Of a stretch of 64,000 nucleotides of DNA, positions 56,086-63,298 are shown piece after piece (position 1 is the stretch's first letter; each line of letters starts with the position of its first letter). The stretch lies in assembly GCF_002251365.1 (NCBI RefSeq), contig NZ_NPJH01000013.1:62001-126000 (forward strand), written 5' to 3'. The stretch is from Prevotella sp. P3-122 (GTDB lineage: Bacteria; Bacteroidota; Bacteroidia; Bacteroidales; Bacteroidaceae). The notes beneath the pieces are model-generated. The model was not told the DNA's origin. It was given only the letters and a program-made list of their open reading frames with translations, and searched no databases. Made by a program: the position numbers and the translations under genes.

Positions 56086-57084
56086 TCAATGATTATCAAA
56101 AACTGTCAGCTTATTACCTTCAAGACTTACTTCGAAAAACTTAGGAATTCTGATGGTACGTCCTTTAGAGTCAATCCTGTGACTGTGGCAAGACAGGAGT
56201 GTTCTGCCGTCGAATGTCTTGAAAATCATTCCGTGACCATAATTCGGAGGAGTTATCGGCTCCTTTTCCTGAATCCATGGACCATCAAGGGTGCCGTTCT
56301 CGGAGTATGCGACACCTTGAGTGTAGATATCAAATACCCAACTTGTCCACAACATTCCAAGTCTGCCTGTAGAGGTATGGAAAAGGAAAGGACCATCTGT
56401 AACCATGTGTGGCTTTATGTTTCCATTAGCATCCCTTTCCTTGCTCCAAGGAGAGTCGCTTGCCCTAAACAGTGTTTTGCCCTCCCCGACACTTCCACTA
56501 AGATCTGGTTTAAGCTCAATCTTGTCAATCGTGCCATTGAGGTTCTGAAGCCACTCCCAGCAATATACCATATATGGTTTACCATCTGAATCTATCCAGA
56601 AAGTGCCGTCAAGAGTCGGCTTGTCTTCTGGCAGATAATTTTCCTTGCCCACAGGGCGAAATGGTCCTGCGGCCTTGTCGCTCACAAGAATGTGGCTCGC
56701 CCTACGCTCTATGGGCCTTCCTGCAACGGTATCGATAAACACCTCCTGATTGGTGAACGTGGCAAAATAATAGTATTTTCCTTGATACTGATGCAGTTCC
56801 GCAGCCCAAATCATGGGACGTGGCCCCATCCACGACGAAGGATCTGTCTCGGCAACACGGTATGGGCCACTCCACAACTTCAGGTCTTTGCTCTTCCACA
56901 TCATCCCTCCCGTACCAGTCATATAATATGTCATGGTAGCACTGTCCGCCAGTACAAAGGGATCACTGAGCCTTATAGAGTCTATGGGGACATTGTCCCT
57001 TGGCACAACTGGATTTCGCTGTGCCAACGTACATGTGGAAATTATTGCAAATGCAATAATAAAAATAATCTTCATTCTGCCCAT
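56086..57084 (-). CDS. GH43-family glycosidase
   Basis: 332 residues (ATG 57084; ATG 57075, MKIIFIIAF, is an equally good start). Signal peptide up to about TLAQ, no lipobox, so periplasmic. GH43 propeller with the base Asp41 in RLSDPFVL and the middle Asp159 in TLDGTFWI. At the place of the acid Glu the sequence reads VTDGPFLF (Asp230), which I believe is normal for this subfamily. Also YGHGMIFKTFDGRTLLSCHS. Likely an arabinosidase/xylosidase-type enzyme. It begins 29 bp after the esterase stop, so the pair may act together on an esterified hemicellulose; that is inference. Confidence 0.85.
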   Translation of the reverse strand: MGRMKIIFIIAFAIISTCTLAQRNPVVPRDNVPIDSIRLSDPFVLADSATMTYYMTGTGGMMWKSKDLKLWSGPYRVAETDPSSWMGPRPMIWAAELHQYQGKYYYFATFTNQEVFIDTVAGRPIERRASHILVSDKAAGPFRPVGKENYLPEDKPTLDGTFWIDSDGKPYMVYCWEWLQNLNGTIDKIELKPDLSGSVGEGKTLFRASDSPWSKERDANGNIKPHMVTDGPFLFHTSTGRLGMLWTSWVFDIYTQGVAYSENGTLDGPWIQEKEPITPPNYGHGMIFKTFDGRTLLSCHSHRIDSKGRTIRIPKFFEVSLEGNKLTVFDNH

Positions 57085-57113
57085 TGAAAAAAGTCTGTTA
57101 TAATATTTACTGA

Positions 57114-57851
57114 CTATTGCAGGATTTTATCAAAGAAATAAGGAACCTGACGGCGCCAGAATGGCCAGTCGTGGTCAACGTCATGTCCCCAATAGTCGAA
57201 CCATGCGTTGTTGACTCCCTTCTCCTTCAGTATGCGGTCCATCTCGCGCGTACTCCACAGCAGGTCGTCTTCCCAACGGCCCTGTCCCACACAGAAGACT
57301 ATCTTGCTTTGTCTGTAGGCCTGCATCCAAGGATGGTCGGAAGGCATCTGCTGCAGGAAGTCCTGCGGAGAGTTCTCATATACGAGCCCGTCCATGTAGC
57401 CGTCGAAACCATAAGAGGCATGGTAGAGACCGCTCATGGCAAGCATGCCGTTGAACAGGTCGGGACGGCGGAAGAAGAAGTTGGCAGCATGGAAGCCACC
57501 CATGGAGCAACCGGTGGTTATAAACATCTGCTGGTCGTTGTGCCGGACGTTTGGCAACAGCTCGTCCGTGACATACCTGAACCATCTTTCTTGCTGCTCT
57601 ATGCGCCACCGCTTGTCACCACCCTTGTTGGACCATGTCTCCCAGTCGATGCCGTCAACGCATATTATCCTTGCCCTTCCGCTGTCTATGAACGGTGCAA
57701 GGACATTTATCATTCCATAGTTCTCCCAATCAAAGTAGCGGCCATCCTGACAAGGGAAGGCCAGAAACGCCTGGCCATCGTGACCAAACACTTTATATTC
57801 CATCTCCCGGCAGAGGTTCTGACTCCACCATTTGTGATATTCTATATGCAT
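57114..57851 (-). CDS. Alpha/beta-hydrolase esterase (esterase D/CE1-like)
   Basis: 245 residues, no signal peptide, so cytosolic. Nucleophile Ser116 in TTGCSMGGFHAANFFF; the region GHDVDHDWPFWRRQ near the end supplies the likely catalytic His. The start HIEYHKWWSQNLCREMEYKV is that of a common bacterial group of putative esterases related to feruloyl/acetyl esterases. Position between an ATP-grasp ligase and a GH43 suggests removal of an acyl group from a small glycoside or conjugate, but no substrate can be read from the sequence. 58 bp after the ATP-grasp gene. Confidence 0.82.
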   Translation of the reverse strand: MHIEYHKWWSQNLCREMEYKVFGHDGQAFLAFPCQDGRYFDWENYGMINVLAPFIDSGRARIICVDGIDWETWSNKGGDKRWRIEQQERWFRYVTDELLPNVRHNDQQMFITTGCSMGGFHAANFFFRRPDLFNGMLAMSGLYHASYGFDGYMDGLVYENSPQDFLQQMPSDHPWMQAYRQSKIVFCVGQGRWEDDLLWSTREMDRILKEKGVNNAWFDYWGHDVDHDWPFWRRQVPYFFDKILQ

Positions 57852-57909
57852 AATCTATAATTTATCAATATATATATATAATAGGTGGGGTGATAAGCGG
57901 GGTTGTCCG

Positions 57910-59109
57910 TTATGCTCTGTTACAAGCATCGAAGAGGAAAGCATCACGCTCCTCGGCCGTTCTGAACCGAGCGATATAAGCCTGGTCACCCATTGCGCCC
58001 GAAAGAGCCTTTGCTATATGGGGGCTCATCATGATTGCACCCTTGTACTTCTCCAACATGGCGTTATGGTCGAGGACATATCTTACGTTATCGCGGCGGC
58101 CTGCAAAGACACAATAGTAGTCGTCATGCGGGTCGGGTGTAGTACGGTAGTCGAAGGCCACCATGTCTGCCCATATCTTGAACATGGAGATGTTGTGCGC
58201 ATAGTTTATCATGTCAGGTGTATAACCACCGCCTGGACGCATGTTTACCTCAAGGGCAACGAAGTCGCCAACCTCTCCAAGACCGCGATGTGCCTTGTTG
58301 AGACGGAAGAACTCAAGATGTACAAATCTCGACTTCACGCCGAAAGCCTCAACAGTCCGCCTACCCCAGAAACGAAGGTTCTCCGACATCTTCTTCTCTA
58401 CGAAATAGGTGGAGTCGAGGTTGTTGTTTACTATATCTGCTATACTCGGCGGACAAACGCACATAGACTCTACCAAAGGCTCACCCTTGGAATTGATTAC
58501 CGCATCGTAGGTACAGATGTCACCTGTCACAAATTCCTCTATCACATAATTCTCAACCTGGGGAGTGTCACGGAAGAAAGCCTCAAGAGCAGCCTCGTCC
58601 TCAAGCTTATGGGCACCGCCCGCACCAACACCAACATCGGGCTTGGCGAAAAGTGGATACCCTGCATCATTGGAGAACCGCTTCACAGCCTCCAGCCCCT
58701 CAGAGGTCTTTATCTGCCTGGCTGTACGAATACCTCCCTTGGCATAATACTTCTTCATCTCCGATTTCTCCTTGAATGCCTCTATGCCGTCGAGCTTTAC
58801 ACCGGTAGTGACATTAAAGTCGGTCCTAAGCCTTGCATCAACCTCAAGCCAGAACTCGTTGTTGGACTCTATCCAGTCAATGTGCCCATACTTCCAGGCG
58901 TAATAGCCCACGGCACGGTACATCTCATCGTAGTTGGAAATGCTGTCAACATGATAATACTCTGTCAGCGAACGCTGAAGTTCTGCACTCAGCTCTTCCT
59001 TTCCTGCATCACCAATACCAAGGACTCTCACCCCGTTCTTTTGCAATTCGTCACAAAACTGCCAATATTTCTCTGGAAAATTTGGCGAAATGAAAATAAA
59101 ATTCTTCAT
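57910..59109 (-). CDS. ATP-grasp carboxylate-amine/thiol ligase (CarB/D-Ala ligase-like)
   Basis: 399 residues, cytosolic. An N-terminal Rossmann-like part (KNFIFISPNFPEKYWQFCDE, GVRVLGIGDAGKEEL) precedes the ATP-grasp fold at about 115-320: KSEMKKYYAKGGIRTARQIK, PLFAKPDVGVGAGGAHKLED (phosphate loop and lysine), YVIEEFVTGDICTYDAVI, and the Mg-binding end FVALEVNMRPGGGYTPDMIN. Such enzymes join a carboxylate to an amino group through an acyl phosphate; no close named relative comes to mind. It is transcribed divergently from an S51 peptidase gene through overlapping promoters, and upstream of an esterase and a GH43. Confidence 0.85.
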   Translation of the reverse strand: MKNFIFISPNFPEKYWQFCDELQKNGVRVLGIGDAGKEELSAELQRSLTEYYHVDSISNYDEMYRAVGYYAWKYGHIDWIESNNEFWLEVDARLRTDFNVTTGVKLDGIEAFKEKSEMKKYYAKGGIRTARQIKTSEGLEAVKRFSNDAGYPLFAKPDVGVGAGGAHKLEDEAALEAFFRDTPQVENYVIEEFVTGDICTYDAVINSKGEPLVESMCVCPPSIADIVNNNLDSTYFVEKKMSENLRFWGRRTVEAFGVKSRFVHLEFFRLNKAHRGLGEVGDFVALEVNMRPGGGYTPDMINYAHNISMFKIWADMVAFDYRTTPDPHDDYYCVFAGRRDNVRYVLDHNAMLEKYKGAIMMSPHIAKALSGAMGDQAYIARFRTAEERDAFLFDACNRA

Positions 59110-59146
59110 GTTATTTCTTTTGTCCCTAAGTTTAATACCAGATTGC

Positions 59147-59177
59147 TTGCAAAACTAATAAAAAAAACGTAACTTTG
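59147..59177 (+). promoter_or_regulatory. Promoter of the S51 peptidase
   Basis: TTGC at 59147-59150, 19 bp, TAACTTTG at 59170-59177; ATG at 59222. It overlaps the opposite promoter over almost its full length. Confidence 0.7.
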
Positions 59178-59181
59178 CAAA
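59150..59181 (-). promoter_or_regulatory. Promoter of the ATP-grasp operon
   Basis: On the minus strand TTTG (59181-59178), 20 bp, TAGTTTTG (59157-59150); ATG at 59109. Interleaved with the S51 promoter, so RNA polymerase cannot occupy both at once. Confidence 0.72.
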
Positions 59182-59221
59182 GAATTTGGGTAAAAAAGTA
59201 ACAATCAAGAAACAACTTGCT

Positions 59222-59953
59222 ATGAAATACTTCCTAACGAGCAGCCCAAGCGTGGCTATGGACGGTGCCATTAACCCCGCAAACGGCTTCCTCGACAAAC
59301 TGAGAAACGAACTCTTGCATCCTATACGTTGCATCTTCATAACCACACATCCCGACGACATCCAGTTCAGCGAGCATTGTTCCACATGTATGAGGCAGGC
59401 TTTTGAGGATGTAGACTTTGTTTTTGAGAGCTACACCCTGCTTGACAGGCGGACAGCACCAGAGGCTGCAGAGCTGATAAGCGATGCCAACTTCATTATC
59501 CTTGGTGGAGGGCATGTACCTACGCAGAACGCCTTCCTGCATGACATCAACATGCCAAAGCTGATTAAGAAATTCAACGGGGTTGTACTGGGCATATCTG
59601 CCGGAAGCATGAACTGTGCGAGAATTGTGTATGCGCAGCCCGAGGAACCGGGCGAGGCTGTAGACGAGGACTATGAAAGATTTCTGCCTGGTCTGGGACT
59701 GACAGAGGTGCAGATATTGCCACACTACTATCTGTGCAAGGACCAAAAGGTTGACGGGTTAAAGGTCTATGACGACATAGCAATTCCTGACAGCAAGATA
59801 AACTGTCGCCGCTTCTACGTGTTCCCTGACGGTACATATTTATACGGTAACAACGGCAACGAGACTATTTATGGCGAGTTTTTCATCATCGAGAACGGTA
59901 CGATGAGAAAAGTCGCAAACAACGGCCAGCACATGGGACTACCTTTCGTTTAA
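59222..59953 (+). CDS. S51-family serine peptidase (peptidase E/cyanophycinase-like)
   Basis: 243 residues from ATG 59222 (MKYFLTSSPS); the in-frame TTG at 59186 lies just after the promoter and is less likely. Nucleophile Ser126 in VVLGISAGSMN, the GxSAGS elbow of family S51, preceded by FIILGGGHVPTQNAFL, where peptidase E has the GGGN loop. LPHYYL supplies a conserved His. Members cleave Asp-X dipeptides or cyanophycin-type isopeptides, or have unknown targets. No signal peptide. Divergent to an ATP-grasp ligase, a make/break pairing in concept. Confidence 0.85.
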   Translation: MKYFLTSSPSVAMDGAINPANGFLDKLRNELLHPIRCIFITTHPDDIQFSEHCSTCMRQAFEDVDFVFESYTLLDRRTAPEAAELISDANFIILGGGHVPTQNAFLHDINMPKLIKKFNGVVLGISAGSMNCARIVYAQPEEPGEAVDEDYERFLPGLGLTEVQILPHYYLCKDQKVDGLKVYDDIAIPDSKINCRRFYVFPDGTYLYGNNGNETIYGEFFIIENGTMRKVANNGQHMGLPFV

Positions 59954-60001
59954 GGCTGGTTGGATTTCATCATCCCACGACATGCTCCCAAGCACCTTGT
60001 A

Positions 60002-60943
60002 TCATTCAAACAGGAATGTTGCGACAAGTGGCAGATGGTCACTGTAGCCATTCATGTATACTGGTCCCCTGAAACAGCGTTTTGGCCTTACTCCGCCATA
60101 TTTACTCTCTTCCTCAAGCAGGAAGGGAGCATCATTTATGTAGCACCCCATGATGCGTTCTGCGATGTTGCCACTGACGAATATATGGTCGAGACTCCCC
60201 CACTCTCCCTGATACCGATATGTTCCCTTGGCTCCATTGCGTCCAATGACATCACGCGACACCTCCACCATACCGTTGCCAGCAATGCGGGTCAGACTCT
60301 TGTCGTTACTATAGTCATTGAAATCGCCTGCCACGATTATCCTTGCCTCCGGGCAGACGGCACGAAGAGAGTCTATGGACGCACAGAGCCTTTCGGCCAC
60401 AAGCATACGATATGGCTTCGTCAGATGCTCGCCGCCTGCACGGCTTGGTGAGTGTACAATATAAATATGTAAGGTATCGCCCGACATTACAAGTCCGCTT
60501 GCGTAGAGGATATCGCGCGTAGGCCGGACGCCTTCGGGCATCCTCACACCTATGGAATGGGAAGTGAGAAGCTTGAAGGAATATGGCGAGTAGACCAGCG
60601 CTACGTCTATGCCGCGAACATCGGGAGAGGACGTCATCACATACTCATAATGCGCATTGCGCAGAAGTGAGCGTTTGGTGAGATCTCTCATTACGCTGTC
60701 ATTCTCCACCTCGGTCAAGGCAATCAAATCTGGTATGGTTGCCGTTGCGGAGTCACCGCCACAAGAGAGTATAGCCTGCGATATATGGTTGAGCTTTCTC
60801 CAATACCTGCCGGGAGTCCACTTGTGCGTACCCTCTGGCATAAACTGCAAATCATCCTTCAGGCTGTCGTGCTGGCAGTCGAAGAGGTTTTCGCAGTTGT
60901 ATTCCACAAACGTTAAGAGTACGGAAAGCAGTAGTGAGAGCAT
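60002..60943 (-). CDS. Endonuclease/exonuclease/phosphatase (EEP) family protein, exported
   Basis: 313 residues. A short hydrophobic start MLSLLLSVLLT suggests export. EEP motifs: VEYNCENLFD (metal-binding Asn/Glu), IALTEVEND (catalytic Glu), IVHSPSRAGGE, IIVAGDFNDY (GDFN, Asp and Asn), GSLDHIFVSG and GYSDHLPLVATF (SDH, catalytic His). In Bacteroidetes such proteins sit in the periplasm and act as nucleases or phosphodiesterases; which is unknown. Convergent with the S51 peptidase gene; 35 bp after the DUF2461 gene, so probably co-transcribed with it. Confidence 0.88.
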   Translation of the reverse strand: MLSLLLSVLLTFVEYNCENLFDCQHDSLKDDLQFMPEGTHKWTPGRYWRKLNHISQAILSCGGDSATATIPDLIALTEVENDSVMRDLTKRSLLRNAHYEYVMTSSPDVRGIDVALVYSPYSFKLLTSHSIGVRMPEGVRPTRDILYASGLVMSGDTLHIYIVHSPSRAGGEHLTKPYRMLVAERLCASIDSLRAVCPEARIIVAGDFNDYSNDKSLTRIAGNGMVEVSRDVIGRNGAKGTYRYQGEWGSLDHIFVSGNIAERIMGCYINDAPFLLEEESKYGGVRPKRCFRGPVYMNGYSDHLPLVATFLFE

Positions 60944-60978
60944 GGTGGCAACAGTATGGTTATAGTTTCTTAGACCGG

Positions 60979-61689
60979 TTACTCGTAGTCGTCAATAACA
61001 GAATTGACGAAGTCCATCATCGGCTTGGCGGTCTTGAATACCTCGGCCATGCGCGGCAGCCATCCCGTTCCCTCAAAGAAGCTGTCGGGCACCGTTATCC
61101 ATGCGCAATAGTCTTTCATGCGCAGATAATGCAGGAACTCATAGTCACGTGGGAAATCCTTTGGCGCTGTCTTCAGCATGGACAGGCCAAAGCCCCTTCC
61201 GTCTACATGGTCGTCTGTCCAGACACCCCCGCCCGGTTTGCCGAACAGTTCTACAAACTCCTTGTTCTCCACACACCTTCGCCACTCGTCGATGTTGCCC
61301 ATTATCTCATTGCGGCATGATGTCAGTATGTTTGTTGGCAGCCAGTATGCACCAACGGCAAGCAATGAGGCACCTGGCTCAAGGTGTATATAGTAGCCTG
61401 CATGCAGGCTTTTCTTGCCCTTGGCAGATATATACGCGCCAAGATGCCTTTTATATGGAGACTTGTCGGGTGAGAAGCGCGTGTCCCTGTAAAACCTGTA
61501 GCAGCAGTCTTTTGGCTCCAGATGAGACACCGTGGGGTCGAAAGCAGAAATAGTGCTGATGGCCTCACAGACTCCTTGTTCAAAAGAGTCCCTGCAGGCT
61601 AAGTATTCGTCCTTGTGGTCGGCAAACCACGGACGGTTATTGTTTTTGGCTATATCAGACAGGAAGCCAATAATCTTTTTTGTGTCCAT
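60979..61689 (-). CDS. DUF2461 family protein
   Basis: 236 residues, cytosolic. The diagnostic block FYRDTRFSPDKSPYKRHLGA lies at about 66-85, followed by AGYYIHLEPGASLLAVGAYW, both characteristic of DUF2461 (TIGR02453). The N terminus FLSDIAKNNNRPWFADHKDE also fits. The biochemical role of the family is not known to me. It starts 42 bp after the nth stop, across a 32-bp tandem duplication, and lies in one direction with nth and the EEP gene. Confidence 0.9.
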   Translation of the reverse strand: MDTKKIIGFLSDIAKNNNRPWFADHKDEYLACRDSFEQGVCEAISTISAFDPTVSHLEPKDCCYRFYRDTRFSPDKSPYKRHLGAYISAKGKKSLHAGYYIHLEPGASLLAVGAYWLPTNILTSCRNEIMGNIDEWRRCVENKEFVELFGKPGGGVWTDDHVDGRGFGLSMLKTAPKDFPRDYEFLHYLRMKDYCAWITVPDSFFEGTGWLPRMAEVFKTAKPMMDFVNSVIDDYE

Positions 61690-61698
61690 TCTCTCGTT

Positions 61699-61762
61699 AC
61701 TATGACAGTTTGCTGTCGTCCAATATCTTCACTATGATAGTTTGCTGTCGTCCAATATCTTC
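61699..61762. repeat. Recent 32-bp tandem duplication at the nth 3' end
   Basis: 61699-61730 and 61731-61762 are identical but for one base (GACAG versus GATAG). The right copy encodes the last nth codons (KILDDSKL and S) and its stop; the left copy lies between nth and the DUF2461 start. The nth reading frame is not changed. Confidence 0.95.
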
Positions 61763-62382
61763 GGACAGATACCGTTGAATATACATTCCCCACATTTCGG
61801 CTTGACGCTCTTGCACACGTACCGTCCGTGCAACAGCAGCCAATGGTGGGCACGTGGCACATCGTCGGCAGGGATATTGGACATAAGCTTCTGCTCTACT
61901 TTCAGCGGTGTATTGTCAGCCTTGCCTACCAGTCCCATACGGTGGCTTACCCTGTAGACATGCGTGTCAACGGCCATGGCAGCCCTGCCAAACCACACGG
62001 CCTGCATGACGTTTGCCGTCTTGCGTCCTACGCCAGGCAACTTCACAAGGTCGCTGACAGCATCGGGCACCTCACCGCCAAAATCGGCGACTATCATCCG
62101 CGCCATCTCTACAAGATGCCGTGACTTGGCGTTCGGATAGCTCACGCTTCTGACAAACTCCAAGACATCCTCTGGCTCGGCAGCGGCCATTTCCTTAGCC
62201 GTGGGGTATGCAGCAAAGAGAGCCGGCGTGACCTGGTTTACACGCTTGTCGGTACATTGCGCACTCAGGAGGGTGGCACACAACAGCTGGAAAGCATTTC
62301 CAAACTCAAGCTCTGTTGTCACCACAGGCATCTGGCTACGGAAATAGTCAAGGACTATCCTATATCTTTCTTTTCTTGTCAT
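61732..62382 (-). CDS. nth: Endonuclease III
   Basis: Bifunctional DNA glycosylase/AP lyase for oxidised pyrimidines. 216 residues, typical. Helix-hairpin-helix LPGVGRKTANV with catalytic Lys121, catalytic Asp139 in AMAVDTHVYR, and a C-terminal [4Fe-4S] site Cys190-X6-Cys197-X2-Cys200-X5-Cys206. The N-terminal part FQLLCATLLSAQCTDKRVNQ is also a hallmark. The stop (TAG) lies in the right copy of a 32-bp duplication. Upstream it is separated from rprY by a structured element. Confidence 0.97.
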   Translation of the reverse strand: MTRKERYRIVLDYFRSQMPVVTTELEFGNAFQLLCATLLSAQCTDKRVNQVTPALFAAYPTAKEMAAAEPEDVLEFVRSVSYPNAKSRHLVEMARMIVADFGGEVPDAVSDLVKLPGVGRKTANVMQAVWFGRAAMAVDTHVYRVSHRMGLVGKADNTPLKVEQKLMSNIPADDVPRAHHWLLLHGRYVCKSVKPKCGECIFNGICPKILDDSKLS

Positions 62383-62449
62383 TCTTCGGAAATGTGGTGC
62401 AATCTAATTGGAAGCATGATCATCATCTTCCGCATATTGCAATAAAAAG

Positions 62450-62532
62450 GAGTGCCAGGTCGCTTCCTTGCCGTTCATGATAATCAGAACAGGCGGTGGC
62501 TGTAAAAGCGGGAAACCCGACCTGGCACTCCA
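62450..62532 (-). ncRNA. Branched structured element downstream of rprY (terminator or small RNA)
   Basis: A perfect 14-bp inverted repeat (GGAGTGCCAGGTCG at 62450-62463, CGACCTGGCACTCC at 62519-62532) encloses 55 nt. On the minus strand the interior can form GGG/CCC around a UUU loop and GCC(U)GUUC with GAACGGC around a 10-nt loop, i.e. a multi-branched fold. TTTTTATT follows on the minus strand (62449-62442). It starts 13 bp after the rprY stop, so it works at least as its terminator; the large paired interior is unusual for one. Confidence 0.6.
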
Positions 62533-62545
62533 CAACAGAGAACAA

Positions 62546-63244
62546 TTAATCCTCGTCAGGAGTAATAAGCTTGTAGCCGCGTCCGTGGATGTTGATAATC
62601 TCTATCTGGTCATCATCCTTCAGATGCTTGCGCAGCTTGGTGATATACACGTCCATAGACCTTGCATTGAAGTAGTTGTCGTCAATCCAGATGGTCTTCA
62701 GGGCATAGTCGCGCTGCAGTATCTCATTGGAATGAGCACACAGCAGAGCCAGCAGCTCGTTCTCCTTCGTTGTGAGCTTGGTCTGCTTCTCGCCGATTGT
62801 GAGCAGCTGCTTCTGTGTGTCGAAGGTGAAGCGGCCGATATGGTATACTGTATTCTCGCGGCTCTTCTTGCCCTTTACCCTGCGCAGGATTGCCTCGATG
62901 CGCAATACCAGCTCCTCCATGGAGAACGGCTTGGTGATGTAGTCGTCGGCACCAATCTTGAAGCCTTCGAGGATGTCCTCTTTAAGCACCTTGGCAGTAA
63001 GGAAGATGATAGGCATCTCCGCATTCTGCTGTCTGATGTCCTGGGCAAGGGCGAAGCCGTCCTTCTTGGGCATCATAACGTCAAGCACGCAAATGTCGAA
63101 CTTGGCTTTCTGGAACTCCCTGTAGCCAACCTCACCATCGGGGCAAAGCACAGCCTCAAAGCCCTTAGCCTGCAAATACTCGCGAAGCAACATGCCGAGG
63201 TTCTCATCATCCTCGCACAACAAAATTTTAAGATTCTCTTCCAT
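62546..63244 (-). CDS. rprY: Response regulator RprY (OmpR family)
   Basis: 232 residues. Receiver domain at 1-125: acidic pocket CEDDEN (10-15), phosphoacceptor Asp55 in CVLDVMMPKKDG, Thr in FLTAK and Lys in YITKPFS. OmpR-type winged-helix domain at about 135-232 (KLTTKENELLALLCAHSNEI, NARSMDVYITKLRKHLKDDD, NIHGRGYKLITP). The sequence is very close to what I remember of Bacteroides and Porphyromonas RprY, a regulator tied to redox/envelope stress. Lies 54 bp after the kinase gene rprX. Confidence 0.95.
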   Translation of the reverse strand: MEENLKILLCEDDENLGMLLREYLQAKGFEAVLCPDGEVGYREFQKAKFDICVLDVMMPKKDGFALAQDIRQQNAEMPIIFLTAKVLKEDILEGFKIGADDYITKPFSMEELVLRIEAILRRVKGKKSRENTVYHIGRFTFDTQKQLLTIGEKQTKLTTKENELLALLCAHSNEILQRDYALKTIWIDDNYFNARSMDVYITKLRKHLKDDDQIEIINIHGRGYKLITPDED

Positions 63245-63298
63245 AGTCGTATTGTTTTAAGTTTATATTTAGTTCATTAATCTCTGGAGCAAGCTCCA

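Noticed and set aside
58018-59172. 384-codon plus-strand open frame
   Set aside because: Antisense to the ATP-grasp gene and runs across its promoter; no recognisable motifs.
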